The notes beneath the pieces are model-generated. The model searched no databases and was not told the origin of the DNA. It saw nothing but the letters and a program-made list of their open reading frames with translations. A DNA stretch of 64,000 nt, from the NCBI RefSeq assembly GCF_000247815.1, contig NC_021671.1, forward strand, positions 22,167,874-22,231,873, written 5' to 3'. The stretch comes from Ficedula albicollis (taxonomy: Eukaryota > Chordata > Aves > Passeriformes > Muscicapidae). This document shows positions 24,501 to 38,650 of the stretch, piece by piece. A program made the position numbers and the translations under genes. The first letter of the stretch is position 1. The number at the start of each line of letters is the position of its first letter.

Positions 24501-25197
24501 AATCCAGTGAATCTGTGAGACTTCAGCTTAGGTCATAGAAACCTTGTTCAGTACATTGGGGAAATCTATAGTGCTGTTTCTTTAGTTATTCCTCTTCAGA
24601 GGGTCTTGGCCCTTTTCAGCTCAGCTGGGTCTGATCCAGCTGATCAGGCAGCTCACACACATCTGGCAATGGGATCTGCAGAAACCCAGGGATGGTGCAA
24701 GGAAACACTTAAAGTAACTGCAATCAACTCACTTTTGTATCCTGGTTGGAGCTCAGTCATGTCAGGCAAAGACCACACATGGGCTTCATTCAGAATTAGT
24801 TCAGGTCCAGTTGGGTAATTATCTAATGGCTAATAAGCAGTGATGCTTCATGTGCTCTGAAGAACCTGTCAGACCTATCACATCCCCAGAAGGAGGAGTG
24901 CAGAGTGAGAAAACACACAAAGGACATATCTTTCCACAGGACCCCTGCTTTACTCCCCGACCCCTGCACTCACATGCACATCTTTACATTTTAGTCATGA
25001 CCATTGGTGGTATGCAGGACACGTCCTACCTAACCTGCATAAAGATTGAAGACAAAGCATGAAGTGCAGCAGGGAACAAGAATAGAGAAGTGTGGCTAAT
25101 CAAGCTGAGACATAGTGAACAAATTCCAAGGCCCTGGCCATGTCTCTGGGTGCAAGGTCCATCTGCTGCTTCATCCTTCCTTCAGGCCAGGAGTAAA
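21544..25197. other. Unassigned sequence, no gene supported
   Basis: Mostly AT-rich with T-runs at about 21979 and 23269. A 105-codon plus frame (22339-22656) and a 91-codon frame (23382-23657) show no recognisable domain and no splice context. No transposon was recognised. Confidence 0.5.
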
Positions 25198-25815
25198 ACA
25201 CTCTCCGAGGGAGACCTTTGGAGGACTCATTTTCCTGAAGGTCATCATCCCACTTCACTCATCCCCAGGCAAATGGGCTACCTACCATGCAGCACAGTGT
25301 CCTGGAAAGTAATTTTTCACTAAGGTTGAGGATTTATACTGTTAGTGTGACTTTCTTCCCACTTTGAAAGGACAAATCTATATAATAAGCAGTTTGAGAA
25401 GCATGTCTGATACTCAGTTTAAATCTAGACATCCAACAGAGAAAAATACTGCCATATATACCTTGCAACAGAACATTGGGACATCCAACAGAGAAAAATA
25501 CTGCCATATATGCCTTGCAACAGAACATTCTACACTCTCCGAGGGAGACCTTTGGAGGACTCATTGTCCTGAAGGTCATCATCCCACTTCACTCATCCCC
25601 AGGCAAATGGGCTACCTACCATGCAGCACAGTGTCCTGGAAAGTAATTTTTCACTAAGGTTGAGGATTTATACTGTTAGTGTGACTTTCTTCCCACTTTG
25701 AAAGGACAAATCTATATAATAAGCAGTTTGAGAAGCATGTCTGATACTCAGTTTAAATCTAGACATCCAACAGAGAAAAATACTGCCATATATACCTTGC
25801 AACAGAACATTGGGT
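25198..25815. repeat. 334-bp tandem duplication (second copy shorter)
   Basis: Copy 1 (25198-25531) and copy 2 (25532-25815) start with ACACTCTCCGAGGGAGACC and run in parallel. One visible difference is CTCATTTTCC versus CTCATTGTCC. Copy 1 additionally contains a nested 52-bp duplication that copy 2 lacks, which is why copy 2 is shorter. Open frames of up to 97 codons here are copies of each other with no known domain. Confidence 0.95.
25429..25531. repeat. Nested 52-bp tandem duplication
   Basis: ACATCCAACAGAGAAAAATA starts at 25429 and again at 25481. The two copies differ by ATATACC versus ATATGCC and at the last few bases. It is present in only one copy of the 334-bp duplication. The unit occurs once more at 25763-25815. 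Confidence 0.95.
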
Positions 25816-28282
25816 TCTATTTTTAAGAACATAGAAGGATATAATCTGTATTTTTTTTCTTCTAGAAGAAGAAAAAAAAGTAAAACACAAAGAAAGTAAC
25901 TTTCGCTGTGACTCAGGCTTTAACATCTTTTGTTTCTTCATGGTTCCTCACAGCTGCTGCTCACTTTTTCTGCAACTACCATGTACACTTTTAGAAACCC
26001 ATAGGAATTGCTCCAAATTTTCAGTACAATATTTTATATCGTATTTTTCTCTCTATTGTGCTTGTGTCAATATGGCAGGTTTTATTAATGTGCCATGTTG
26101 CACCCTGAGCTGTGAAGAACAGCCTACTTGCTTTAGTTCTTTAACGTGGAAAGGAGGATGGTAATTATTGATCCTTGCCAGAAGGTACATGACAATCTGA
26201 CACTTTTAATAAATCAAAAACTTTAACAAAATGAGCACTGAATTTCAGCAAGTCTTGAGACAGAGAAAATCATTAGTATATCTAGTTCAAGAATGTGACT
26301 GCAGTAGTAGCTAGTATCTGGCAGAGATAGCACAGAGAAAATATTCTTTCCTACTCTTCTTTTATCTTATTTTTCTTTCACACTAAATGTTGTTTAGTTT
26401 AGTTAAAGCCCTTTTTCTGTATTGCCTTTTTAATATGTGGGGCAATATTTTTTATCTGGGCCTGAGATAGAAATACGTTGATGTTATGTTGAAAGGTTTA
26501 CAGAACTTTACATAGCAATTACAGAGTTATTATAAATACATGCACATACAGAAACAATATTTAAAGTTCTTTGCTACTGCTACAAAGCACATCACTGAAT
26601 TTTCCATCTATGGGAGCACAGAAAAAAGTAATATCACTTACTTTAACTCACAGAATTAAAGTAATTATTCTCCTTGATTTAAATCAGAGTTGGTACTTTG
26701 TTCTGCATTAAAACAAAATCTGTCCTGATTTCTTGCCTGTTAATCTTGTGGATAAACATGACATAAAACAATGATGAGTAGCATTATTTTTGGCTGCAGT
26801 GTGCTTTTCAGAGTAGGTAGAAATGACACAACACAAGACCATTAATAAAGATGCAATTCCTGTTCTTTAGACTTCTCCAGTTCAAGACCTTCCCGATTAA
26901 ATCCTTCGCATCTACAGAAAAAGGAACTAGGCAGGAAATGCACCTGAGGCTTCTGTGCTGTAGTATAAATAGCTTGTCCTTGCTTCCCTTTTCCACTTGC
27001 CTACATGTTATTTCTGCATGCTCCTACACTGAGCACCACACTGTATTTTGTAGCAGGCTGTGCAGGAGAGCTGTGCTGATGTTGAGTTGCCATGAGCTAG
27101 GACAGATCCCCAGGGCTAGCTTGTGTCTTTGGAATTGCTTAGAAATGCAAGGCACACTGTAAGAGGCTGAAGCAGCCAGTCCTTAATGCCCTGTAGAAAG
27201 AAATTAATGTCTGGAAACAAACTCTCTGGTTTTATTACTTTACAGCAAGAGGAAAAGAGGGTATTTGTTTGAATTCTGTATAAAAATGCATCACCTCTTT
27301 CCCTACTTTGTTTTCTCTGTAATTTGCAGATGTGTGCAGATATATCCACATTACTGTCTGGAAGTGACAGGGGCGTGTCAGGGTGATGCTGTGAATGGAG
27401 CTTGTATCTCAGAGAAGACACATGGGACTGAATGCATATCATGTATTCATACAGGCCTTTTGCTGACCCTGAATATATTACAGATAAGTAGGACCAGAGC
27501 CCCTGAAGTGTTCTGTAGAAACACTTGCTCTTTCCATTGGTAAGTTACCAAGTGTTGTTTGTGAGTATCAGGAAGAGAATTCAACACTGACGCTCGCTGC
27601 CACAAGAAGAGCTTTTGCTGTAATCTCATCCTGCAATGCTCCTACTGAACCTGATGTGGAAGGTGAGGTGTTTATGGGAGGAAATTCTCATTCCCTCTGT
27701 TTTCCTCATACAGAAATGCAATACTTGATACACTTTGTACAACAGAAAACATTCTCTAAACAAACCTCACTGCCTCTTGGAATATCTTCACCATTAGTTT
27801 GTTAATGTCATGTTACAAAGGTCACACCACTGCCTAAAGTTTTCTTTGAAATGTTTTCTAGAAGGGAAGCAAAATGCATCTAGCTTGAAGCAGTCAATTT
27901 TAACATGACTAACATTATAATGTATTTAATAATCTTCTAATGTGTGTAGCAACCTAGAATATGCTCAGAAGTTTTATCACTGAAAAAACAAACCTGCAGC
28001 AAATGTCCCTTTCTCTCTCTCACGATCTCATTCTATTTTTAACAGTAATTAAATCATGATTAGGTTGTAAATTAAGTTTTCTTTTTCTCAAGGTTCTTCT
28101 TCTGTGCCCAAAGCATAATTAGTCAGGCATAATTCTCAATCTGTCATTCAGGAAGGATTAAAGACCTCTTGGTTTATACAGGTTACCTGGGTGATGACAT
28201 GCTGGTCTTTGCTGGTTGCTGGGGATGGGCTGTGTTACTGCCCATCCTGCATCCCATTCTCAGACAAATGTGTATTTCATAC
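25816..28282. other. AT-rich sequence, no gene supported
   Basis: Open frames of 103 codons plus (26851-27162) and 108 codons minus (27116-27442) overlap others and lack recognisable domains. No transposon or RNA gene was recognised. Confidence 0.5.
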
Positions 28283-28392
28283 TCTGCATTTGTGTCGTCT
28301 GTTAGGGGCTTGTAAGTACTTATTTTTATAGGACATATCTGCATTTGTGTCGTCTGTTAGGGGCTTGTAAATACTTATTTTTATAGTACATA
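28283..28392. repeat. 55-bp tandem duplication
   Basis: Copies 28283-28337 and 28338-28392 share TCTGCATTTGTGTCGTCTGT through TTATTTTTATAG and differ at about three positions. Confidence 0.95.
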
Positions 28393-31300
28393 AAAAAGTC
28401 CTCTGCCATGATATATGAATAATATGTAGCTTTTATTTGTTTAATACGATGTTTCATTCCAAATATGTTCTTTATCCTAAAACACCCCACCAAAACCCCT
28501 GTAATTTTGTCAGGTTTGCACACACTGGTTTTGACTTTTCAGCATCTCTTTTGGTTACACCCAGCTGTAGTAAGGCAAACTCTGTAACAGCAAGGCAGAC
28601 AAAAATTTTGACATCCAACATTGTACAGAGGTTAAGACCATGCCTGAGAGCACTATTGCAGCAGGGAGTGGCTTAGCTTGTGCTTTCTTTAATTTTTTTT
28701 AACATAACCCTCCATGCTGAGGTTTGATATTGTTGAATGTGGCCATTAGGCTGCCATTGATTGTTGCAATGCTGTTGGAGTTTCACTCCTAGCAATGTAC
28801 ACAGACTTGGCACAACCAAAACTTGCAAACCAAGACTATGCAGTTGGGCACTCTGTGCCTGAAGTGTTTCATTTCTAGGTCTAAAATGGTCACTGTGGTT
28901 TTTTATTGGAGTTTTCCTGGTTCTCAGAAACCTAAATAGCAGACTATACTAAAGAAATTGTTTCTACTCTGTGCAACGATTCTCAGCTCTTTGGACTCAT
29001 GCTCAAGTCTGTTAGAGTTGTTTCAACAGGAATGCCTTTGACAGAAAATTTTCCCTGAAGTATGGGAAAACTGTTGATTACATCAGATATTTTCCTGTGG
29101 AAAGAAATTGAGAAAAAACAAGCATGGTCAGAATGGAGAATTGCATTTATATAGAGAAAGATAGAAAGATAGATAAATATGTTTTTCCATTTACACTTTT
29201 TTAATCATCCCAGTTAGAGTTAACAGACTTTGGCTGAGGTAACTACAGCTCTTGCACCTCTATCTGCTACGTGCCTCCAAACATTTGCATGTACCTGAAA
29301 AAAAGTATTATTCCTGGATTTCTTTCACATTTTTAGGCACATTTATCCACTGCATTGTGCTAAAGTTGCCTGGACTTTTTTAGAATCATGTTACAGCATG
29401 ATATTGACAAATGCACTAAATATGATATTGCAGTTAAATACAATTCCACCTTTAATTTTACTTTAGATTTAATTTCCTGATTTCTTCTGAAGGATTTGGC
29501 CTGCTATAGTCCTTATATGCAATGGTTTTGTCATGTGTCTCCATGAGTATTTCCTAAAGCCAGCAGAACACTCACTGACTTGTAATATAGATACGATTTT
29601 GTTTAGTAGAGTTGTCAATACTTTTTCTCACAAATTTTTTCCTCTGAGAAACAATAATGTTCAACTTGTAGCAAGGCAATGGATTTCTCACACAATATAA
29701 CTTGTCAAAATCAGTCTTTTTGCACTGAAGTGCTGAAGTGTAATTTTCCATCTCTCTCAGTACTTTCTGCATAGTAACATTTAATCACTGCTTTGTTTAA
29801 ACAATTTGGACCTAAGCATCTGAATAATTGCTGCACTACTTACCCAGATTCTGGGAACTCTGACCTCAACAATGTCTCTTGCTTTCTTTGATTATTTTCT
29901 TTCCTTTTCTTTCTGAATTTACACAAACACAATTAAGAGCCAAGACCCTGAATCACCAAGTGGAGGCTCCTGCAATTAGAAGCAACAAGACTATGACCTG
30001 AAGGAGCTGCCAGCCTGTGCCCTAAGAGCCACCAGACACCTGCTGCTCTCTGAGACAGGGACTGCAGAACTCAACAGGCTCACAATGCTGTTGGAGGCAT
30101 GCTGTCATTACTTGGCTTAAAAAAAATTAATTTAGCTCTTGTGCCTATTCATAGAAATTTTCTTGTCGCATTCCTAGTGTTATTAGGTTCAGGTATTCAC
30201 TGGTAGTTTAACTGAAGGCTATGCCACTTCTAGAGTTTAAGCCTAGGTACTTTTGCTTGATAATGATTTGCAATCCATATTTTCCTAATTATCTTTTGTC
30301 TATGTAACTTGAATTTGTCTGGGATTTAGTTTTTGTTGGTTTGGTTTGGTTTTTTTCCTTTTCCACAGTGCCAGAACTCTCTGTAGTTGGTGCATTCACC
30401 AATGTCCTGCTGTCTGTCTGGCATGCCACTACCTATCTGTGTGCTGCTGTGCCTCTGCATCTGGTGCCTCTCTGAGCTTTCAAAATAATTTCATTTCTTG
30501 CCATTTTGTGCTGCATTAATGTCCTCCCTCCATAGTCTCATTCTTCAGTTCCTACTTGTTTCTCTGATATTTTGTGATTGTTTTATTTTGTGTTTAATAC
30601 CCCTTATCACAGTTACTATTAGCAGGTCAGGATGCCTTATTTTAAGGTAGAAGTGATGCAGAAGATACAAATACATATTTACCACTACTGGTTGTGAGAT
30701 AGAGCAGTATCTAACCTTGTTCTTTCATCAGGATTTTACCACCGTATCTGCACATCTGCCCTTTTAATATACTTTTCTGCTTCTTTGCCGTATTTGTTTG
30801 CTATATTAACTTCTTGCCTTCTGTGATTCACTTTCAGGGCTTAACTTGGCACACTATCTTCCACTTGTCCAAAGCATTTAGCTATGATCATGGAAGCTAA
30901 AAATATTCTCAGATGTGCTTCTGAAACTTTGGTCCCTGTTGCTAGTCACAAATTACTTCATCTTTCAAGAACTGATAGTTGCATGGGGCAGCTCTCTTCT
31001 GCAGTGTAGGATTATCCCAGCTGATTGCTTAGTTAATGGTAGTTGTTGAAAAGGTACAGTTTTATTATCTCCTTAAGGAAAAAAAGGGTTTCTGGAATAG
31101 TTCTACCCTTGAGTCCTCCTGTTTGGATGCTAGCTTGTCTGGCTGATGATAATGTGGCAACCTTTATTCATATTACGAACTTACATTGTTATATCTGTTT
31201 TCTTTTTCCTTTTATCTAAAGCTATTCTTATCAATTACTTTTAACACTGTTAATTGAGGAATGTCTATTTTTTTCTATGACTATTGCTTTCTGGTCATGC

Positions 31301-32725
31301 CAGTGAGCATTATGACTATGCCTTCAGCAGCTGACTCACTTTGGACATCGTGCTAAGGGCAGACCAGCAAAGAAGGGACTACTAGGGCATCACAATACTC
31401 AGGCTTGTCTTATAGTCCTCCATAAACACTCTCTTGTCTCCTCAAACACTGCAAAGAAATCCCTAACTGATTATCTCTCCTCTCCTTGTGTCACTTTCCC
31501 TCATTAGCTGATTATATTTGAAGACTTCAGTGTCAGCAGGGGTCGAACCAGATGACAGCTCTGGACAAGCACTCCTGCAGGCACAAGCCAAACCAAAGGA
31601 GGAGGAAAAAAAGAAGGGAAAATAGAAATAAAAGGAGAGAGAAGGAATTGAAGGTCAGATTCCTCTCCCTTTCACAGAACAGATGGGATCAGAGCTACAC
31701 AATCATAAGGTGCAATTTATGATTGTGGTGTTTTAATTTTCTAAGAATAGAAAATTTTATGTCTCAAGGGGTCTCTGTGCAGGGATCTTGATATTTAAAC
31801 ACCATATTTAAAGAAAAGTAGTATAGGAAAAAAATATGAATGTGATGTGTTAGAAAGAATGAAACATTATTTTTTGTGCAATTACAAATATGAGTTAGGA
31901 GCAAATCATCTGCTGGCTCTATTCATGACTTCCAGTGGCATGAATCCACAAAAAGCTTAGCATCATGGCTGTAAGTTAGGAAGAACCTGATATGTTAAGG
32001 ATAAAGGCCAGGAAAGTGACACAATTAGAGACCCTCATCTCTGCTTCTTTGAACCAACACTTAACACTCTCTGTAATTATTATTTACTTGTAATGAGTCA
32101 GAAGCCATTAACACTAAGCAGGAGGCTTATTTCTGCTATGCACACTCATAAAATTATGTTCAATAAAATTGCCTCTGTTTTTATAGTTATACAAGCATGA
32201 AATCAATGATCAATGATTTCTTAACCCCTCAATACAGTTTTATTTTCAAAATCACTCTTCCAGCCCAGACTTCCTATTAATTTTCTAATGTGACTAATGA
32301 TCCCTTAAGAATAAAATATTATTAGCTGTGCATCAATAAAAGTGTAGAAATATTACTATATTCTTTCAGAGACAAGCATGAATTTTCCATTCAGACTGTT
32401 TTTGAAGTTTCCTTTAGTTCATGCCTCTTAACTTCACCCACCCTGAAAAATTGAATTATGCAAAATTTCAAGCATTTTTGGGGTGGCATGAGTAAAGCCC
32501 AAAAAATCCACTGCAGGTGTGGAGTTCATGATGAAAAGACCCGTGCTTAGTGAAGTTTCTGAAGTCTGTCTGGATGCCCCAAATCATTGAAGTAATTGAC
32601 TGTCACAGGATAAAAAATCTGGAGGTTCTACCTCTACTTCTGTTTACAGAAGAGGGACTATTTCAACTGGACAGTCAGAATTTTGTTTCTGAGACATATC
32701 TGCTAAACTTAGTTATAGACAGCTG
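28393..32725. other. Long AT-rich stretch, nothing recognised
   Basis: No open frame over 80 codons, no recognisable transposon, RNA gene or simple repeat beyond a short GATA-like run at about 29155-29180. About 29930-30110 is slightly GC-richer but unassigned. Confidence 0.5.
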
Positions 32726-34549
32726 TGATGTTGTGAGGAGATCACTTGGCCACCTGATCAGTGCTTAATTTTAAATCTCTCATAACAATTCGAAGAGAAA
32801 CAAGTGAGGAGTTAGGTCCATGAACCTTTTGACTTCTTTTAGCTTTTGTGAGGTGCTGTGAGTCCTCAAATTACATGGATTACATATAGCTTCTAACTCT
32901 TTTTGCAAGGCAACAAGCACCTTGCATTTAGACCTATCTATGGCTGGGATATACTGGATACCCCCAGGGCACATGGTTTCTAAATCATCCTACTCAGGGT
33001 GTACTGAAATGCACAAGGTACCCTGGAGTTATCCTGTCCAGCTTGCACAGTTGGGTTGTTCTGTACATCTCTGCTGTGATGATGAGAAATAGCAAAGACC
33101 AGGGCCCAGAAATCACCAAAATTCATCTGTGTCCAATCCAAGTTATTGGGTCTTGCAAACAGCCGCGCAGTAATGACAAGTTAAAAAGGGTCATGGAAGG
33201 TCTGCTTCAGATCCTACGGTCAAAAAGCAATTTGCCACTAATATTTACTGAAATTAAGACCTGTAATAAAACCTGAAAGCTAGACAATGTGCCTCGAGAG
33301 GAAAGTAGGAAAAGCAGACAGTTTAGTGTCTGAGGTCCCTGGAGTAACATTTTCTAAAGAAACAATTCTGAAAGACAAACTCCAAAGCTGCTTCTTATAA
33401 AGTGAGGAATGACAATATTAATGAAGAGGAGAAAATTCTCCAAAAAATATCAATGTAAAACTAACCTTAAGATTAAAGATAATAACAGTAGCCCTACAAA
33501 TGAGACCCAGAAAAAAAAATTAATAATCTTTTATCCTAAAGGTTTATTTTGTAATAAACTTACACCAGAGCAGGAGTGGGATAAGCAAACCTCCCACTTG
33601 AGATCTGAATGCCCCCAGAAACTTCTCTATTCCCTGCTGATGTTGTGAGGAGATCACTTGGCCACCTGATTAGTGCTTAATTTTAAATCTCTCATAACAA
33701 TTCGAAGAGAAACAAGTGAGGAGTTAGGTCCATGAACCTTTTGACTTCTTTTAGCTTTTGTGAGGTGCTGTGAGTCCTCAAATTACATGGATTACATATA
33801 GCTTCTAACTCTTTTTGCAAGGCAACAAGCACCTTGCATTTAGACCTATCTATGGCTGGGATATACTGGATACCCCCAGGGCACATGGTTTCTAAATCAT
33901 CCTACTCAGGGTGTACTGAAATGCACAAGGTACCCTGGAGTTATCCTGTCCAGCTTGCACAGTTGGGTTGTTCTGTACATCTCTGCTGTGATGATGAGAA
34001 ATAGCAAAGACCAGGGCCCAGAAATCACCAAAATTCATCTGTGTCCAATCCAAGTTATTGGGTCTTGCAAACAGCCGCACAGTAATGACAAGTTAAAAAG
34101 GGTCATGGAAGGTCTGCTTCAGATCCTACGGTCAAAAAGCAATTTGCCACTAATATTTACTGAAATTAAGACCTGTAATAAAACCTGAAAGCTAGACAAT
34201 GTGCCTCGAGAGGAAAGTAGGAAAAGCAGACAGTTTAGTGTCTGAGGTCCCTGGAGTAACATTTTCTAAAGAAACAATTCTGAAAGACAAACTCCAAAGC
34301 TGCTTCTTATAAAGTGAGGAATGACAATACTAAGGAAGAGGAGAAAATTCTCCAAAAAATATCAATGTAAAACTAACCTTAAGATTAAAGATAATAACAG
34401 TAGCCCTACAAATGAGACCCAGAAAAAAAAATTAATAATCTTTTATCCTAAAGGTTTATTTTGTAATAAACTTACACCAGAGCAGGAGTGGGATAAGCAA
34501 ACCTCCCACTTGAGATCTGAATGCCCCCAGAAACTTCTCTATTTCCTGC
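32726..34549. repeat. 912-bp tandem duplication
   Basis: Copy 1 (32726-33637) and copy 2 (33638-34549) abut. By eye there are only about five to seven differences, for example CTGATCAGTG versus CTGATTAGTG, CAGCCGCGCAG versus CAGCCGCACAG, ATATTAATGAAG versus ATACTAAGGAAG, and TATTCCC versus TATTTCC. That is under 1%. Each copy has the same short open frames on both strands (60-80 codons) with no domain. The unit is not a transposon I recognise. It is the largest duplication in the window. Confidence 0.97.
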
Positions 34550-37500
34550 TAAAATCTTATTCCTAGCTACAGAATATACTTGTCTGCATTGAAGAATTGA
34601 AAGCCCCAACCCAAAAGGCTTCTTCTCCTTTTCCATTATCCAATTGTATATGAGAACTAAGCTTACAGGTTTAGAGAGATGATTTTTATCTCAAATGAAT
34701 GGGTTAAAAAAATTTTTTTCTATTTACCCATAAATGCAATGCAGAGATGCTGTGAACTATAAACTGTCATGTCATGCATAGAAGGAATGTTAATGCTGAA
34801 CTAAAATTCTAGCTGTGCTCATAAGCCTCATAAATCACAGCCATAAATAGACCTCAGTTGGTGCCATGGGGAAAGACTCTGCATATTCATAAGGTTCTCA
34901 TCTCATATTTTGCCTCTAGAATAAGCCTTGAAACGATAAGGAGTTTGCATCCAGTGAATCAGTGGCAAGGTAATGGCATTAAACAGAATACTGCAGGTGA
35001 CAAACAACTGATATCTGCAGATCATCTCTATTGTCCTTGTGTATAAAGTTAAAGCCATTTATTCAAATGTCATTTTGATTAATAACATTATTTGCCCTTG
35101 ATGTCATTTTCTTGAGTATATCTGGAGGCTAAATATATTATGTTATTCAGGAAAGAAGAAAACTTTTTTTCTGATTTCTTACAGACTTTATAATTATTAT
35201 TCATTGCTTCAATGGCATCATAGAAGCAAATGATGCATTATAAAAAGAAAATTATTTTTTTGAAGCTCTTATAACTTAGTCCCCTAAATTAGTCTTAAGA
35301 AATATCTATTTATGTGTGAAGATTTTAAAAAAAATAAATAGTAAATCCCCTGAAAAAAATAGTTAGAATAGTCACACTAATTATATTTATAAAGTAGATT
35401 ATTATTTAATTTAAGCAGAAAAGCTGATGGAACTGATATAAAAAATTAACATGTCATTTTACAATGTCAAAGCATCCTCTTTTGTTGACATTTAATGAGG
35501 AAAAATCTCTTTAAAACACATTTTTTTTAAGATATCTAGGAGAATGGAACAAAACTTTTAAAAAGGGCTAAGTAATGATGGGGAAATGAATTTTAGCTCA
35601 CTTTGAAGGAGCTGAAGGGGAAAATTTCATGTGTATAAAAGACCACATTTTGTTTCTATTTTTTGATACAAACAACAGGCAGAGCTAATATTCAAGCAGT
35701 TGAATGGGAAGAACAAATATTGATAGGCAGTGTAGCTACATAAAAATTGAAAGGGAAACAAATGTCAATTGCCTACAGTTCTAAAAAGATTTGCTTGCAG
35801 GCAAAATGCGCTTTTGAGGCCATTTCTGCTTACACTTTTATATGCAGCATAGTGATGTGGTTGAATGTCTTGGGAAAACTGCTGAACATTTATTTGAATT
35901 CTGCAGTAGGAATCAATTCAACCATATCAAAGCTGAGTAGAAGTGTATTAATGAGTAAGAGTGAGGAAATTTCTATTTTATCACTGCTTGAATTGTAATG
36001 CTGTGCAGCCGTAGTGGATAAAGAAGTTCTTCAGGAATATTACTTATCTGCATATACTGTTTTATTGCAAAAATTGCTACAAAAAGATATTTTCTCACTA
36101 CGCTCATTTTTTGCATATTGACTACTATTAATTTTATTTCCTTATTTGATGGCAGGATTTCTACTGATGCTTATTTCTGTGAGTTCTGAAGAGCAAACAT
36201 ATGGTGGATACTTATCTTCTGATACGGGGAAAGGAAATGAGGTGACCCACCTGCCACATCATTCACAGGCTGGGTCTTAACCCTGGTCATGACTTAAAGT
36301 TCAGTCAGTCTGGGTGAACTCATGCAGCTTTTTACTGAGGGCACAATCTGAATTGCTGAAAGCTTGCTGCAGACTGGAAAACCTTTACTGCAAGCCAGAA
36401 AATAGAAGGTGGCAGAAATCCAACATGAACCCAAGATTTTAGCTTGTGGCTTTCCAGCAAAGGTAGCTGGGAAGACAAAAATTTTTATCGGGTAATTGCG
36501 TACATTTACACTAGTAAATTAAAAGTAGGATCACATTTTCTATGTGCAAGTCCTGTGAGGAATATTTCACAACATTCATTTTCACTTGATTCATTTATTC
36601 AAACTGGGCCTCCAAGAGGCCTCAGAGATGAGGTTCTATTTCCGAGTACACACAAGGAAAAATCAGAAATCCAGACCAGTGAACCCAATATGTGTACATA
36701 TTACTGAAAAATATTAAAATATAAACTTTAATATTCTAAGATATGTTGAGTATTGTATCATGTTGTGAATTGTCTAATGCGTGTAATGGAAAATTTATTT
36801 TGTGTCTTTAAAACTGATAACTCCCTATCTCCTTCTATTAAGGTAAAGGTTCTGAATGTATTATTCTCATTGTGACTCTGAAATCAGCATTTTTTTATAA
36901 TACACTGAGATACTGCATCACTATTCCTCCTAGCTTCAAAAACTTACTGGATGCTATTTTTCTTTGAAAGGTAGAAATCTCTAATACAGAAAGTGCAGCA
37001 GACAAATTTAAAAGAAAGAAAAAGAAGGCAGAAAATGAGCTATACTAACTTGGATAAACAAATGCCTTTCCTCCTGCTCTGATTAGCTGCAACAGAAAAA
37101 CAATTGCACAATGTCAGAATAACGGCATGAGGGAAGATTATCTAAGGATTCATGTGTGATTGGAGACTGCAGTTAGAGGTTTTGCCATGAGTGTACAGAA
37201 AATGTCTAAGGGAGCTTCTGATCTTGAAGATCCATTTGTAAGGAGAGAAAGAAATGCAAAAGCCTCTTGGTCTCCCTAGGCACAAAGACACCCAGGGCAA
37301 GGCAGAGTTAAGGTCAATGAAATTCTTTTGCCAAGTTCTGTACTGCTATTTGATAGGATGAGTCTATTCTTGGATTTAATAGGGAAGCAAATCCAGCTGA
37401 AAAGCTCTTCTAAAGAAAAATAATTACATAATTCTGGTTTAAGTCTTTTCTGAATACAGACTACCAGTAATTCTAATTATATTTCACAGTTTCTTGCCAC

Positions 37501-38491
37501 TTGACAGGGATTGCTCTGCTTTTGAAGCTCAACCTGGACTTGAGCTGTGACTGAAATAAAAATGATTTATCTTAAACTGCTGTCATTAAAAACAGACTTA
37601 AATCAGTCAGGAGGAAAAGAACATAATTTTAAAATATTACCACTGAAAACCTCAGGCATCCAGGGGAATGAGCACTTTCCCACACTTGACCTAGACTCTG
37701 GTTTCACGCTTCTCATTGGCAGTAGTTAAAGACCAGAGACTAACATGGCATTTGAATAGAAATAGCTAAATTCACCCAAGTGGAGCAAGGAAGAATTCAC
37801 ACTTTCCTCCTCAAGCTCCATGCAGATCTGAAGATGGGATACATTGCATCCCTGTGTCTCAGCTGCCTCTGTAGTTTGGGTATTCCATAGTTTTTTTTAT
37901 CCCGGAAAGAAAACAGGAACTATTGACAAATTTTACATGGAAATATTATGAACTTGTTCTGTGTTGCCTTTTTAAAGGGTTTCTGGCCTATTAAAATGTA
38001 CATTTACATTTTTAATACGGCCAGCCTCTGAGTATTGAGACATGAGCCCAGACAGAAACTGTACAATATCAGTTCCAGGCAGAAAGCAGGAATCATTTGG
38101 AATTATTAATATTTTAGTAAAAAACATGAGAAAAGAAAAATAAGTCTTTTAAGTCCTATTTCATAAGAAAATGAGATTATCTTTGAATAATATTTCCTGA
38201 TAATATCAACTGACTTGGTGACAATTTAATATGTGCTGCTGCCATAAGTGGCTAATTTTGACCTGTCTTGCTAATATTCTTCAAGAGTTTTATCAGTGTA
38301 AAGAAATGTGTCTATATTGAACATACCAGTACTGTAATAAGTAACTAGCAATACTCCCCTCTGCCAGTCTTCACTTGTGTAGTTTTTCCATATTAGTCAG
38401 TTTATATCTTTCACCTTACTTCAGTAGTTTGCAACTGGATGATTTCAGAGTACATTACCATGCTAAGCAAACCCAAGAAAATGTAGCTATT
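34550..38491. other. AT-rich sequence, no gene supported
   Basis: Strongly AT-rich, with the longest open frame at 87 codons (36444-36707 plus) and no domain. No recognisable transposon, RNA gene or tandem repeat in 3.9 kb, so it is one of the cleanest parts of the window. Confidence 0.5.
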
Positions 38492-38650
38492 GCAAAGACA
38501 ACAACTTGTGTTAACATTTAACTCACACAGAGTACCTGAAGCTCTGATCAAAAAAAGATCAAAAGGCACTCACGCAAAGACAACAACTTGTGTTAACATT
38601 TAACTCACACAGAGTACCTGAAGCTCTGATCAAAAAAAGATCACTCACAC
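38492..38650. repeat. 82-bp tandem duplication
   Basis: Copy 1 is 38492-38573 and copy 2 starts at 38574. Both share GCAAAGACAACAACTTGTGT through CTCTGATCAAAAAAAGATCA without a visible mismatch. Copy 1 has an extra AAAGG before CACTCAC, which copy 2 lacks. Confidence 0.95.

Noticed and set aside
27300..27545. Splice-acceptor-like pyrimidine tract plus CAG followed by an open frame
   Set aside because: No donor, no recognisable protein, and such tracts are common by chance in AT-rich DNA.
31541..31575. GGTCGAACCAGATGACAGCT as a tRNA arm or CR1 end
   Set aside because: No cloverleaf could be built around it and the flanks do not continue into a CR1 3' end.
32726..34566. Paired short open frames repeated in both 912-bp copies, as a small duplicated gene
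   Set aside because: The frames are 62-81 codons, lie on both strands, show no domain, and one ends differently only because of the copy boundary. Repetition is explained by the DNA duplication.
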